From Roseibium polysiphoniae (lineage in GTDB: Bacteria; Pseudomonadota; Alphaproteobacteria; Rhizobiales; Stappiaceae), in contig NZ_JACYXJ010000002.1 in assembly GCF_014842925.1 (NCBI RefSeq), positions 558,001 through 622,000 on the forward strand: DNA of 64,000 nt, read 5' to 3'. The position numbers and the translations under genes were made by a program. Shown in pieces: positions 1 to 7,937 of this stretch. Position 1 is the first letter of the stretch, and each line of letters opens with the position of its first letter. Under the pieces are notes generated by a model, which ran no database searches, had not been told where the DNA came from, and saw nothing but the letters and a program-made list of their open reading frames with translations.

Positions 1-1
1 T

Positions 2-109
2 GCCTGGGTCGATCCTGAAAATGCCCCTGCACGTGCGACCGGCGAATCTGCACTTGCAACGTCCGAGCACAAGGTCGAGATCATCATTGTCGCGGCCTTG
101 AACGACTAA
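2..109 (+). CDS. RidA/YjgF-family protein, C-terminal fragment
   Basis: Only the last 35 codons lie in the window; the frame is open from base 2 to a TAA at 107-109. The tail contains PARAT, followed by KVEIIIVAAL. In RidA/YjgF/L-PSP proteins the arginine of the PAR-like motif lies in the active-site cleft and the chain ends in a VEI-x-VAAL strand. Classical RidA deaminates reactive enamine/imine intermediates of amino-acid metabolism; which subfamily this is cannot be told from the tail. An intrinsic terminator follows directly. Confidence 0.7.
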   Translation, partial: AWVDPENAPARATGESALATSEHKVEIIIVAALND

Positions 110-121
110 CGCGGCTTGACC

Positions 122-159
122 AAAAGGCCGGGGCATTTTCTGTCCCGGCCTTTTCTATT
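122..159 (+). terminator. Intrinsic terminator after the RidA-family gene
   Basis: AAAAGGCCGGG (122-132) pairs with CCCGGCCTTTT (144-154) around an 11-base loop, and the right arm runs into a T-rich tract. It separates the plus-strand RidA gene from the minus-strand aldolase. With A runs on one side and T runs on the other it could work in both directions. Confidence 0.8.
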
Positions 160-194
160 TAGCGAATTTCATAAGCTGTTGGCGGGCAAACGCA

Positions 195-974
195 TTAGCC
201 GCCGCGCAGGGCCTTGGCATCACTTGCGGCCTGCCGAATTGCATTGGCGAAGCGGAAGACATCAACGTCTGTCGCAACAAAGCTTGCGCCGAGATCAAGG
301 CAACTCTTCTGAAATGCAGGATCTGTCGTCAGGATGCCGGGGGCTTTGCCTGCGTTTTTGATGCGGGTTATCGCGTCATTGATCGTTTCAATGACCTTTG
401 GATGCATCGCATTGCCGAGGAAGCCCATATCGGCCGACAGATCTGCTGGGCCAATGAAGACCCCGTCCACGCCGTCGAGTTTCAAAAAATCGTCCAATTC
501 GGCAAGTCCCGCGAGGTTTTCAACCTGCAGGAGCAGGCATATCTGCGCATCTGCCGTTGTTGCATAGTCCTCAATCGCCCCAAAGCGGGAGGCGCGGCCG
601 AGCGCAGCGCCGACCCCTCGGGTGCCCTTCGGCGGGTAATGGACAGCAGCCACAAGGTCCTCGGCTTGTGCAAGGCTCTCGACCATGGGGATCAGCAAAG
701 ATTGCGCGCCGATATCAAGGGCCTGTTTGATCATCCAGGTTTCGCCGACCGGCAGACGAACGACCGGGTGACTGCTGCTTGCCTGAACGGTTCTCAGCTG
801 GCTCAAAATGGACCGAAGGTCGTTTGGCGCATGTTCGCCATCGATCAGCACCCAGTCGAAGCCGGCTGTTGCCGTGATCTCGGCGACATAGGCATCGGCG
901 AGGCCCATCCAACAGCCCATTTGCGCTTCGCCGCGTTTAAGGGCTGCCTTGAAGGTGTTCTGAGGGGCGGGCAT
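195..974 (-). CDS. HpcH/HpaI-family class II aldolase
   Basis: A 259-residue protein, the usual size for HpcH/HpaI aldolases. These are divalent-metal enzymes that reversibly cleave 2-keto-3-deoxy acids into pyruvate plus an aldehyde. The sequence shows the DGEHAP signature with the catalytic histidine at about residue 48, the substrate-binding arginine in VVRLPVG, and metal ligands in QVE and GPADLS. The frame is open 37 codons further upstream, but the ATG at 974 has a good Shine-Dalgarno (AAAGGA) and matches the family N-terminus. It is divergent from the dehydrogenase gene at 1212 and shares with it a 237-bp intergenic region holding a palindromic operator, so it probably belongs to the same LacI-controlled pathway. 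The substrate is not known; 4-hydroxy-2-oxoheptanedioate, 2-keto-3-deoxy-rhamnonate and ketodeoxy-sulfogluconate aldolases all fall in this family. Confidence 0.85.
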   Translation of the reverse strand: MPAPQNTFKAALKRGEAQMGCWMGLADAYVAEITATAGFDWVLIDGEHAPNDLRSILSQLRTVQASSSHPVVRLPVGETWMIKQALDIGAQSLLIPMVESLAQAEDLVAAVHYPPKGTRGVGAALGRASRFGAIEDYATTADAQICLLLQVENLAGLAELDDFLKLDGVDGVFIGPADLSADMGFLGNAMHPKVIETINDAITRIKNAGKAPGILTTDPAFQKSCLDLGASFVATDVDVFRFANAIRQAASDAKALRGG

Positions 975-1127
975 GTCAGTCCTTTTCAAATTGTCTGGTC
1001 TATGGTTGTGACACTGGCTTTGTGCGTGAGCATAGCCGATCGGAAGCGCTATTCCAGCTCGGCGAGAGAATGACAGCTCAACCATCTCCTCCCGCCCATA
1101 ACGTTGGTTTGGGCGATTATCATCTTA

Positions 1128-1145
1128 TTTGCATACGTATGCAAA
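1128..1145. promoter_or_regulatory. Perfect 18-bp palindrome, candidate LacI-family operator
   Basis: TTTGCATACGTATGCAAA is a perfect inverted repeat with a central CG, the form expected for a LacI/GalR operator. It lies between the divergent aldolase (start 974) and dehydrogenase (start 1212), and the LacI-type regulator is the third gene of the plus-strand operon. I found no second copy in the window. That this regulator binds it is inference from position and symmetry. Confidence 0.65.
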
Positions 1146-1211
1146 CGATGTTAGCTCTCAATGAAGCGTTTGAGCTTTTAAGCGATCAGACAGCATCTGA
1201 GGGAGCATCGT

Positions 1212-2522
1212 ATGGGTGTCGAATATCTGAAGTCGGGCAAGCTGGAGGCCGAACGGTCGGTGGATGATGCCAAGGTTCGCAAGATTGTGGAAACCGCCTT
1301 GGCCGATATTTGCGCACGCGGCGATGCGGCGGTCAGAGAACTTGCCGAAAAGTTTGACGGCTATGCGCCTGCCAGCTTTCGACTGTCCCAACAGGAGATT
1401 GACGAGCTGATTGCGCAGGTCAGTCCACGTGATCTCGAAGACATCCGTTTTGCCCAGGCGCAGGTGCGGCGGTTCGCCGAAGCGCAAAGGGCGTCGATGA
1501 CCGACATCGAAATCGAGACGGAACCTGGCGTGATCCTTGGCCATAAGAACATTCCTGTCCAGTCTGTTGGTTGTTATGTGCCAGGCGGCAAGTTTCCACT
1601 GGTTGCCTCGGCTCATATGTCGGTGCTGACGGCATCGGTTGCCGGTGTGCCAAGGATCGTCGCGGCGACACCGCCGTTCAAGGGCAAGCCCAATCCGGCG
1701 GTGATTGCCGCCATGCATCTGGCGGGTGCCCATGAGATCCATGTTCTGGGCGGTATTCAGGCCGTCGGCGCCATGGCGCTCGGCACGGAGACACTGGACC
1801 CCGTTCATATGCTTGTCGGTCCGGGCAATGCGTTTGTCGCCGAGGCCAAGCGTCAGCTCTTTGGCAAGGTGGGGATCGATCTCTTCGCCGGCCCGACGGA
1901 AACCATGGTGATTGCCGACGAGACGGTTGATGCAGAACTTTGCGCGACCGACCTCCTTGGTCAGGCGGAGCATGGCTACGATTCTCCGGCGGTCTTGGTA
2001 ACAAACTCTCGAAAGCTTGCCGAAGGGACCCTCGCGGAGGTTGAGCGTCTTTTGAGCATCTTGCCGACGGCCGATACGGCGTCTGTTTCCTGGAGAGATT
2101 ATGGCGAAGTGATCCTGTGTACCACCTATGACGAGATGCTTGATGTGGCGAACGAGATCGCGTCAGAGCATGTTCAGGTGATGACCGATCGCGACGACTG
2201 GTTTCTCGAGAAGATGACATCCTACGGTGCGCTGTTTCTGGGCCCGCGGACCAATGTGGCCAATGGCGACAAGGTGATTGGGACCAACCACACGCTGCCG
2301 ACCCGAAAGGCAGGCCGCTATACAGGCGGGCTCTGGGTCGGCAAGTTTCTGAAAACACACAGCTATCAGAAAATCCTGACAGACGAGGCAGCCGTGCGGA
2401 TCGGTGAATATTGCTCCCGTCTGTGCATGCTGGAGGGATTTGTCGGTCACGCCGAACAGGCCAATGTGCGTGTGCGCAGGTATGGCGGCAAGAATGTACC
2501 CTTTGGGGAGGCGGCTGAATGA
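1212..2522 (+). CDS. Histidinol-dehydrogenase-family dehydrogenase, HpsN-like
   Basis: A 436-residue member of the HisD fold. HisD catalytic and zinc positions appear kept: QAEH (Gln/His ligands), ASEH with the Glu-His catalytic pair, [13 protein letters not shown] with the Asp ligand, and a late His in [18 protein letters not shown] and the GRYTGGL-x-V-x-KF block resemble sulfopropanediol 3-dehydrogenase (HpsN) more than true HisD. HpsN oxidises (R)-2,3-dihydroxypropane-1-sulfonate to sulfolactate with NAD. No other his genes are near and the neighbours are an aldolase, an SDR and a LacI regulator, so histidine synthesis is unlikely. Its stop overlaps the SDR start by 4 bp (ATGA). The family is clear; the substrate (sulfonate, or a polyol/sugar alcohol) is unproven. 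Confidence 0.8.
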   Translation: MGVEYLKSGKLEAERSVDDAKVRKIVETALADICARGDAAVRELAEKFDGYAPASFRLSQQEIDELIAQVSPRDLEDIRFAQAQVRRFAEAQRASMTDIEIETEPGVILGHKNIPVQSVGCYVPGGKFPLVASAHMSVLTASVAGVPRIVAATPPFKGKPNPAVIAAMHLAGAHEIHVLGGIQAVGAMALGTETLDPVHMLVGPGNAFVAEAKRQLFGKVGIDLFAGPTETMVIADETVDAELCATDLLGQAEHGYDSPAVLVTNSRKLAEGTLAEVERLLSILPTADTASVSWRDYGEVILCTTYDEMLDVANEIASEHVQVMTDRDDWFLEKMTSYGALFLGPRTNVANGDKVIGTNHTLPTRKAGRYTGGLWVGKFLKTHSYQKILTDEAAVRIGEYCSRLCMLEGFVGHAEQANVRVRRYGGKNVPFGEAAE

Positions 2523-3286
2523 TTGAACTGCCAAAGACGCCGTCCTTCAGCCTTCCCGGCAAGAAAGCGCTGGTTGCCGGTGCGTCCTCGGGTATCGGGT
2601 TTGCCTGTGCCAGCGCTCTTGCAGAAGCGGGGGCACATGTCGTGCTGGGCGCACGCCGGGTTGAAAAGCTCGAGCAGATCGTGGCCGCGATGTCCGAGCA
2701 AGGCTGGTCTGCCGAGGCGCTGCAGCTCGATATCGCCGACGTGGAAGCGACGGCTGCGACTGTTTCTGCAAATGGTCCTTTCGACATTCTGGTCAACAGT
2801 GCCGGACTTGCGCGTCATTCGTCAGCTGTAGAGACCTCGCCCGAGGACTTCGATGCCGTGATGGAGGTGAACCTGCGCGGGGCCTACTTCCTCGCCCAAG
2901 CCGTCGCCAAGGAGCTGATCTCAAACGAACGTCCCGGATCGCTGATTACGATCTCGTCGCAAATGGGCCACGTGGGCGGGGTCGATCGTGCCGTCTATTG
3001 TGCGTCCAAGTTTGCGGTCGAGGGCTTCACAAAGGCGATGGCGCTGGAGTGGGGAAGCTCCCAGATCCGGGTTAATACAGTCTGTCCAACCTTTATCAGG
3101 ACGCCCTTCACTGAAGCGACGTTCGACAATCCGGAACGGGTCAAGTGGGTCGAGGAAAAGATCAAGCTTGGCCGGACGGGTACAGTCGAAGACATCATGG
3201 GCGCCGTGCTTTACCTGGCCAGTGACGCGTCGTCGCTGGTCACCGGCACGGCGATGATGGTGGATGGCGGATGGACGGCTGACTGA
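2519..3286 (+). CDS. Short-chain dehydrogenase/reductase (SDR)
   Basis: A 255-residue classical SDR: a glycine-rich cofactor loop (GASSGIG, about residues 21-27, with Ala in place of the usual leading Thr), an NSAG strand, catalytic Ser in TISSQMG, the YCASK active-site pair, and a C-terminal [11 protein letters not shown] block. It should oxidise or reduce an alcohol/ketone with NAD(P)(H). It overlaps the HisD-like gene at its start (ATGA) and the LacI gene at its stop (TGATG), so the three are translationally coupled. With the HisD-like dehydrogenase and the HpaI-family aldolase it could form a polyol or sulfonate oxidation route, but the substrate cannot be read from the sequence. Confidence 0.85.
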   Translation: MIELPKTPSFSLPGKKALVAGASSGIGFACASALAEAGAHVVLGARRVEKLEQIVAAMSEQGWSAEALQLDIADVEATAATVSANGPFDILVNSAGLARHSSAVETSPEDFDAVMEVNLRGAYFLAQAVAKELISNERPGSLITISSQMGHVGGVDRAVYCASKFAVEGFTKAMALEWGSSQIRVNTVCPTFIRTPFTEATFDNPERVKWVEEKIKLGRTGTVEDIMGAVLYLASDASSLVTGTAMMVDGGWTAD

Positions 3287-4305
3287 TGTCAGGTGGTGTG
3301 ACGAAGGGTGTACGGGTCACGGCACATGACGTTGCTAAGCGTGCAGGGGTCAGTCAGTCGGCGGTGAGCCGGGTTTTTACTCCGGGCACATCTGTCTCGC
3401 CGCTGATGGCGGAAAAAGTTCAGAAAGCGGCTGATGAGCTCGGCTACAGGCCGAATGTGCTTGCACGGTCGCTGATCACCGGACGGTCCCGCATTATCGG
3501 CCTTCTGGTTTCCTATCTGGAAAACCAGTTCTATCCGGAGGCACTGGCACGGCTTTCAAAGGCATTTCAGGCCAAGGGCTATCGTATCCTGGTCTTTATG
3601 GTGTCCCGTGACGAAGGGGAGACCGATCGGGTCGTGCAGGACCTTCTAGACTATCAGGTCGACGGCATTGTTGCGGCCTCTGTCGGGCTTTCTGATGACG
3701 TTGCCTTGAAGTGCACGCGGTCCGGCGTCCCGGCGGTCCTGTTCAACAGGGGGCAAGGGCATCCGGATCTCTGCGAGGTGACCTCTGACAATCGCGGCGG
3801 CGCAAGACAGGTTGCAGACCTCTTTGTGACGTCCGGTCGTGAGCGGATTGCACATATTTCCGGATGGTCAGGGTCGTCGACCGCAAGGGAGCGAGCCGAA
3901 GGATTCAAGGAGCGACTGGCGGAGCGCGGCACATGTCTGTTTGCTGAAGCATGTGGCGATTTTACCCGTGACGGAGCTGTCGGGGCAGCTAGACGGCTCT
4001 TTAACGTGCCACGAGGGGAGCGGCCCGATGCGGTCTTTGTCGCCAACGACCACATGGCGTTTGCCGTCATGGACGTCCTTCGCTTCGAGCTGAAGCTCCA
4101 GATACCAGATGAGGTGTCCGTGGTTGGCTATGACGATGTGCCGATGGCCGGCTGGCCGTCCTACAATCTGACGACGGTCAGCCAGTCGCTGGACGATATG
4201 GTCTTGGCTACGGTGAACCAGTTGTTGGCCAGGATCAAAAAAGAAGAGCTTCCTGCGACCCACGAGCGGCTGGCAGGTCGGCTCATCCGCCGGGGATCCG
4301 CCTGA
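3286..4305 (+). CDS. LacI/GalR-family transcriptional regulator
   Basis: A 339-residue LacI-type repressor. The N-terminal helix-turn-helix spans about residues 11-31 (AHDVAKRAGVSQSAVSRVF), followed by a hinge helix (RPNVLARSL, about 55-63) and a periplasmic-binding-protein-like effector domain that includes FVANDHMAFAVMD and VVGYDDVPMAGW. Its ATG overlaps the SDR stop, so it is the last gene of the 1212-4305 operon and is probably autoregulated. The likely operator is the palindrome at 1128-1145, which would let it control the divergent aldolase as well. A terminator overlaps its stop codon. Confidence 0.9.
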   Translation: MSGGVTKGVRVTAHDVAKRAGVSQSAVSRVFTPGTSVSPLMAEKVQKAADELGYRPNVLARSLITGRSRIIGLLVSYLENQFYPEALARLSKAFQAKGYRILVFMVSRDEGETDRVVQDLLDYQVDGIVAASVGLSDDVALKCTRSGVPAVLFNRGQGHPDLCEVTSDNRGGARQVADLFVTSGRERIAHISGWSGSSTARERAEGFKERLAERGTCLFAEACGDFTRDGAVGAARRLFNVPRGERPDAVFVANDHMAFAVMDVLRFELKLQIPDEVSVVGYDDVPMAGWPSYNLTTVSQSLDDMVLATVNQLLARIKKEELPATHERLAGRLIRRGSA

Positions 4306-4319
4306 CCCCCGGCATTTTT
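4289..4319 (+). terminator. Intrinsic terminator overlapping the lacI-type stop codon
   Basis: GCCGGGG (4289-4295) pairs with CCCCGGC (4307-4313), followed by ATTTTTA. The left arm is inside the last codons of the regulator and the TGA lies in the loop. It ends the plus-strand operon just before the convergent creatinase gene. Confidence 0.75.
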
Positions 4320-4335
4320 ATGTGATCGTTCGGCC

Positions 4336-5565
4336 CTAGCGCGCGGGCACGATGTTGTGCTCGGGGCCGAAGGGGAAGCCCGTGATGTTGTCGGCGCCAT
4401 CCTCGCCGACGATCAGAATGTCGTGCTCCCGGTAGCCGCCGGCGCCCGGTTCTCCCTCGGGGACCATGATCATGGGCTCCATGGAGACGACCATTCCGGG
4501 CTCAAGAACCGTGTCGATGTCTTCGCGCAGCTCAACGGCGGCTTCTCGGCCGTAATAATGCGAGAGCACGCCGAAGGAGTGGCCGTATCCAAAGCTGCGA
4601 TATTTCAGGAGATCGTGGCTGAGGTAGATCTCGTTCAACGTCTTGGCAATGTCACTGCACTTGGCGCCCGGTTGGATAAGCTCAAGGCCCGCGCGGTGCA
4701 CATCACAGTTGATCTCCCAGAGCTTCAGTTCCTCCGAAGTGGCACGCTCGCAGAAGAGTGTGCGTTCAAGGGCCGTGTAGTAGCCGAAGATCATCGGGAA
4801 GCAGTTGAGGCTGAGAATGTCGCCAGCTTCAATGCGCTTGTTGGTGACAGGGTTATGAGCGCCGTCGGTGTTGATGCCGGATTGGAACCAGGTCCAGGTG
4901 TCCATGAGTTCGACATCGAGGAAGCTGGCGGCGATTTCACGGATCATGGCGTTGGTCGACGCGATGGCCACCTCATGTTCCGGCACGCCTGCCTGCACGG
5001 CGTCATAGACTGTCTGGCCGCCCAGGTCGCAGATCCGCGCGCCTTCGCGGATCAGAGCATGTTCTTCTGCGCTCTTGATGGTTCTTTGCATCATGACGTC
5101 GGCTGCGATGTCGACGAGTTCGACACCTGGTAGTGCGGCCTCCAGCTTGGTCTTGATGTCGAGCGACACATGGTCGAACTCGATGCCGATACGCCGAACC
5201 GTGGCCCCGGGCAGCTTCAACAGCGACTGGATCGCGTAAAAGAAGTTGTCCTTGCGCCAGTCGGTGTAGGTCAGCGCATCGCCGTGGGTGCGCCTCCAGG
5301 GCTGACCACCATCGATCCCGGCGGAGATGGTTGTCGCTTCGTCAGCCGTGACAAGGAAGCCGTAGTTGCGCCCAAAGGCGCAATAGAGGAAGCCTGAGAA
5401 ATAACAGATGTTGTGGTAGGAGGTGAGGAGGCAGGCATCCAGCTTGCGCGCCTCCATTGTCTTTCGCAGTCCTGCCTGACGGCTGTCCATTTCGCCATCG
5501 GAAAAGGGGGAATAGGCCTTCGCGCCATTTTCCATTTCATAGACGCGGATCATATCTGCACTCAT
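4336..5565 (-). CDS. Creatinase (creatine amidinohydrolase)
   Basis: A 409-residue M24-fold hydrolase, close in length to Pseudomonas putida creatinase (about 404). It carries long blocks I recognise from that enzyme: TSYHNICYFSGFLYCAFGR, DGGQPWRRT, DTWTWFQSGINTDGAHNPVT, ALERTLF, YGHSFG-x-LSHYYGREA and SMEPMIM. The histidine at residue 237 in DGAHNP corresponds to the catalytic His of the Pseudomonas enzyme. Creatinase hydrolyses creatine to sarcosine and urea, in the cytoplasm and without metal. A strong Shine-Dalgarno (AAGGAG) precedes the ATG. It is the last gene of the minus-strand potADBC-like operon, which suggests that the importer brings in creatine. A terminator hairpin stands between potC and this gene. 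No sarcosine oxidase or urease gene is in the window. Confidence 0.92.
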   Translation of the reverse strand: MSADMIRVYEMENGAKAYSPFSDGEMDSRQAGLRKTMEARKLDACLLTSYHNICYFSGFLYCAFGRNYGFLVTADEATTISAGIDGGQPWRRTHGDALTYTDWRKDNFFYAIQSLLKLPGATVRRIGIEFDHVSLDIKTKLEAALPGVELVDIAADVMMQRTIKSAEEHALIREGARICDLGGQTVYDAVQAGVPEHEVAIASTNAMIREIAASFLDVELMDTWTWFQSGINTDGAHNPVTNKRIEAGDILSLNCFPMIFGYYTALERTLFCERATSEELKLWEINCDVHRAGLELIQPGAKCSDIAKTLNEIYLSHDLLKYRSFGYGHSFGVLSHYYGREAAVELREDIDTVLEPGMVVSMEPMIMVPEGEPGAGGYREHDILIVGEDGADNITGFPFGPEHNIVPAR

Positions 5566-5592
5566 TTGCCACTCCTTGCTTGGGGCCGTAAA

Positions 5593-5628
5593 CGGAAAAC
5601 GGGCCGGCTTCGCAAGGAAGCCGGCCCG
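5593..5628 (-). terminator. Intrinsic terminator/attenuator just upstream of creatinase
   Basis: An 11-bp stem CGGGCCGGCTT / AAGCCGGCCCG (5600-5610 with 5618-5628) with a 7-base loop. On the minus strand it is followed by TTTTCCGTTT. It lies after potC and about 28 bases before the creatinase start, leaving little room for a separate promoter. Creatinase therefore probably needs read-through. Confidence 0.75.
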
Positions 5629-5657
5629 CCAGGCCCTGATTGAATTGTCGGTCCGCC

Positions 5658-5707
5658 GAAGTTGCGCCTCTCGCGCTTCTTCCCGATAGCTGGCGTTCCG
5701 CCATCGG
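5658..5707 (-). ncRNA. Candidate structured leader: two abutting 25-nt hairpins
   Basis: On the minus strand, hairpin 1 (5707-5683) is CCGAT-GGCG-GAA-CGCC-AGCT-ATCGG, and hairpin 2 (5682-5658) is GAAG-AA-GCGC-GAGAG-GCGC-AA-CTTC with a symmetric AA/AA internal loop. They touch end to end, 27 nt after the potC stop and 29 nt before the terminator at 5628-5593. The arrangement resembles a cis-regulatory leader for creatinase. It does not match riboswitch classes I can recall, including the guanidine classes, which have ACGR loops (class II) or the ykkC core (class I). Function is inference. Confidence 0.4.
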
Positions 5708-5734
5708 TCCCCGCAGGGATACGGAAATAGGTGT

Positions 5735-6589
5735 TTAGCCCGGGGAAAGACCCCGCAGACGCTCGGACCGTCGTCTAAGGCCCTCGAGAACGGTCAGAAG
5801 GACAATCGATATGGCGACCATGAGGGATGCAACGGCCAGAATTGTCGGAGATATCTGCTCTCGCAAGCCGGTGAACATCTGCCAGGGCAAGGTCTTTTGG
5901 CCGGCCGAGCCGAGAAACAGCACGACGACGACTTCATCGAAAGACGTGATGAAGGCGAAAAGTCCGCCGGAGACAACGCCCGGGATGATCAGCGGCATCT
6001 GCACCTTGAAAAAGGTGGTAACGGGGTTGGCGCCCATGCTGGCCGCAGCGCGAACCAGGGACTGATCGAAGCCGACGAGCGTTGCCGTGACCGTGATGAT
6101 GACGAACGGTGTGCCAAGGGCGGCGTGAGCGAGCACGACGCCCCAGTAGGTGCCCTGAAGACCGATGCGGGAATAGAAGAAATACATTCCGGCCGCCGAA
6201 ATGATCAGCGGAACGATCATCGGTGAGATCAGGATCGCCATGATGGCCGAACGATAAGGCACATGCGGACGGGACAGACCGATTGCGGCGAGTGTTCCAA
6301 AGCTTGTTGCCAGGATCGTTGCGGCAGGTGCGATCATGACCGAGTTCTTCAGTGCCTGTTGCCAGTCAGGGTTGGTGAAGAAGTCCTGATAGTGCTTGAA
6401 GGAATAGCCTTCCGGTTTGAACGCCAGCATCTCCTTGGTGAAGGTGAAGAAGTCCTGCGCATTGAAGCTGAGCGGGAGGATCACCAGGATCGGGAAGATC
6501 AGGAAGAAGAAGATCAGGCCGCAGGCAACGCGGAAGGTGTAGTGCCACACTTTCTGGCCCGTGGAGGCATAGGGAGGTAGTGCGCTCAT
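5735..6589 (-). CDS. ABC transporter permease, PotC-type
   Basis: A 284-residue inner-membrane permease of the spermidine/putrescine (PotC) family. It shows about six hydrophobic segments, the first at roughly residues 20-42, and the cytoplasmic EAA loop RAAASMGANPVTTFFKVQMP, which docks on the ATPase. It is 10 bp after the PotB-like gene and shares the operon with the binding protein and ATPase. PotABCD-like importers carry polyamines and other small cationic or zwitterionic solutes; linkage to creatinase suggests creatine. There is a 169-bp gap with regulatory RNA structure before creatinase. Confidence 0.88.
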   Translation of the reverse strand: MSALPPYASTGQKVWHYTFRVACGLIFFFLIFPILVILPLSFNAQDFFTFTKEMLAFKPEGYSFKHYQDFFTNPDWQQALKNSVMIAPAATILATSFGTLAAIGLSRPHVPYRSAIMAILISPMIVPLIISAAGMYFFYSRIGLQGTYWGVVLAHAALGTPFVIITVTATLVGFDQSLVRAAASMGANPVTTFFKVQMPLIIPGVVSGGLFAFITSFDEVVVVLFLGSAGQKTLPWQMFTGLREQISPTILAVASLMVAISIVLLTVLEGLRRRSERLRGLSPG

Positions 6590-6599
6590 GGTTCTCTCC

Positions 6600-7862
6600 C
6601 TATCCGAGCTTCACGTTGTCGATACCGACGATCTTGTCGTAGACGATAAAGAGGATCATCACGGCCGCCAGAAGCAGGGTGCCAAGGGCAGCTGCCAAGC
6701 CCCAGTTCAATGAACTGGAAATATGGTAGGCGATCCGGTTCGAGATGAAGATGCCCGACGTGCCACCCACCAGTTCCGGCGTGATGTAATAGCCGATCGC
6801 AAGAATGAAGACGAGAACTGCTCCGGCGCCAATTCCAGGAACCGACTGAGGGAAATAGACCCGCCAGAAGGCTGTCCAGTCCGTGGCGCCAAGGCTCTTG
6901 GCCGCACGGACATATGTTGGAGAGATCGTTTTCATGACCGAATAGAGCGGCAGGATCATGAAAGGCAGCAGAATATGCGTCATCGCGATGATCGTGCCGG
7001 TCTGGTTGTTGATCATGACGAGGCGATTGGCGTCGGAAATCAGTCCGATCCAGACAAGGAAGTCATTGATCACACCCTGCTGCTGCAAGAGCACCTTCCA
7101 GGCCGACGTTCTGACCAGAAGTGACGTCCAGAAGGGCAAAAGCACCAGGATCATTAAGAGGTTCGACGTGCGTAGAGGAAGCTGCGCGAGGAGGAAGGCG
7201 ATTGGGTATCCAAGCAACAGGCAAGACACGGTGATCGCGATTGAGAGCATCATCGTCCTGCCAAAGAGAAGCAGGTAGATCTGCTCGTCCTCGGGCTTCA
7301 TCTGGAGCCCCTCCGAAGTGCGCTCAGCATCAAGCGAGGACAGGAAGTAGCCGTCGGTGTAGCGCGGCGAGAATTGTTTCAGGGTTTGCCAGGTGTCGAC
7401 CTGACCCCATTTCTTGTCCGCCTTGAGGAACTGCTCCTTGTAGGGCGGTTCAGTCATCTTCTTGACGCGGCGTCCGGTCTTGCGGAACAGACTTGAGATG
7501 CCGGTCTTTTCATAGTTCAGGCGGGACCCTAGCCGGGTATGGGTCTTCAGATCGACCGCCACCTGCAGATCGGCAGCGAGTGCGGCAAAGACCGGCTCAC
7601 CTGGTACTTCGCCGGAAGACGGATCCCAGTCCTGCAAGGCGTTGACTGTCTGCGGCAGCGTATCTTCCACGATGCTGTTTTCTACGGACCTAAACAGCAT
7701 GTCGGCGATCGGCGCGACGAAGGTCAGAAGGACAAAGATCAGGAGCGGCGCGATCAGAACGAGGGCTCGAAGTTTCTCACGGCGCAAGGCCCTGGCGAGG
7801 CTTGCTTTCAGGGGCCTGCCGTCCTTGGTTGTCAGAACCTGCTCTGTGGCGGTTTCGCTCAT
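6600..7862 (-). CDS. ABC transporter permease, PotB-type, with large periplasmic insert
   Basis: A 420-residue permease, well above the roughly 280-300 of usual PotB proteins. The first membrane segment is near residues 32-58. Residues about 59-198 form a hydrophilic insert rich in charged residues (for example RKTGRRVKKM) before the next hydrophobic run near 199-230. The C-terminal half is a normal permease with the EAA loop RAAKSLGATDWTAFWRVYFP. By topology the insert should be periplasmic and could contact the binding protein. Its start is 75 bp after the binding-protein stop, across a strong hairpin. It pairs with the PotC-like subunit to form the channel. Confidence 0.85.
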   Translation of the reverse strand: MSETATEQVLTTKDGRPLKASLARALRREKLRALVLIAPLLIFVLLTFVAPIADMLFRSVENSIVEDTLPQTVNALQDWDPSSGEVPGEPVFAALAADLQVAVDLKTHTRLGSRLNYEKTGISSLFRKTGRRVKKMTEPPYKEQFLKADKKWGQVDTWQTLKQFSPRYTDGYFLSSLDAERTSEGLQMKPEDEQIYLLLFGRTMMLSIAITVSCLLLGYPIAFLLAQLPLRTSNLLMILVLLPFWTSLLVRTSAWKVLLQQQGVINDFLVWIGLISDANRLVMINNQTGTIIAMTHILLPFMILPLYSVMKTISPTYVRAAKSLGATDWTAFWRVYFPQSVPGIGAGAVLVFILAIGYYITPELVGGTSGIFISNRIAYHISSSLNWGLAAALGTLLLAAVMILFIVYDKIVGIDNVKLG

Positions 7863-7894
7863 GAATTCAATTCTTTCAGCTCATAATGAGGAAG

Positions 7895-7923
7895 TCCGGA
7901 TGAGGGACGTGCCCTCATCCGGA
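7895..7923 (-). promoter_or_regulatory. Intercistronic hairpin after the binding-protein gene
   Basis: A perfect 12-bp stem, TCCGGATGAGGG / CCCTCATCCGGA, with a 5-base loop, located 14 bp after the potD-like stop. On the coding (minus) strand no T-run follows, so it is more likely a 3'-end stabiliser or partial attenuator than a full terminator. Such hairpins often keep binding-protein mRNA more abundant than permease mRNA. Confidence 0.65.
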
Positions 7924-7937
7924 TGTTTTTGCGAGAC

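Noticed and set aside
1158..1973. Long minus-strand open frame opposite the HisD-like gene
   Set aside because: Its translation has no recognisable domain, is rich in Arg/His, and mirrors a well-supported gene on the other strand; it arises from high G+C content.
1212..2522. Histidinol dehydrogenase for histidine synthesis (hisD)
   Set aside because: No other his genes are near, the neighbours are catabolic, and several blocks look like HpsN rather than true HisD.
5658..5707. Known guanidine or glycine riboswitch upstream of creatinase
   Set aside because: The loops are GAA and GAGAG, not the ACGR loops of guanidine-II, and the guanidine-I and glycine aptamer cores are absent.
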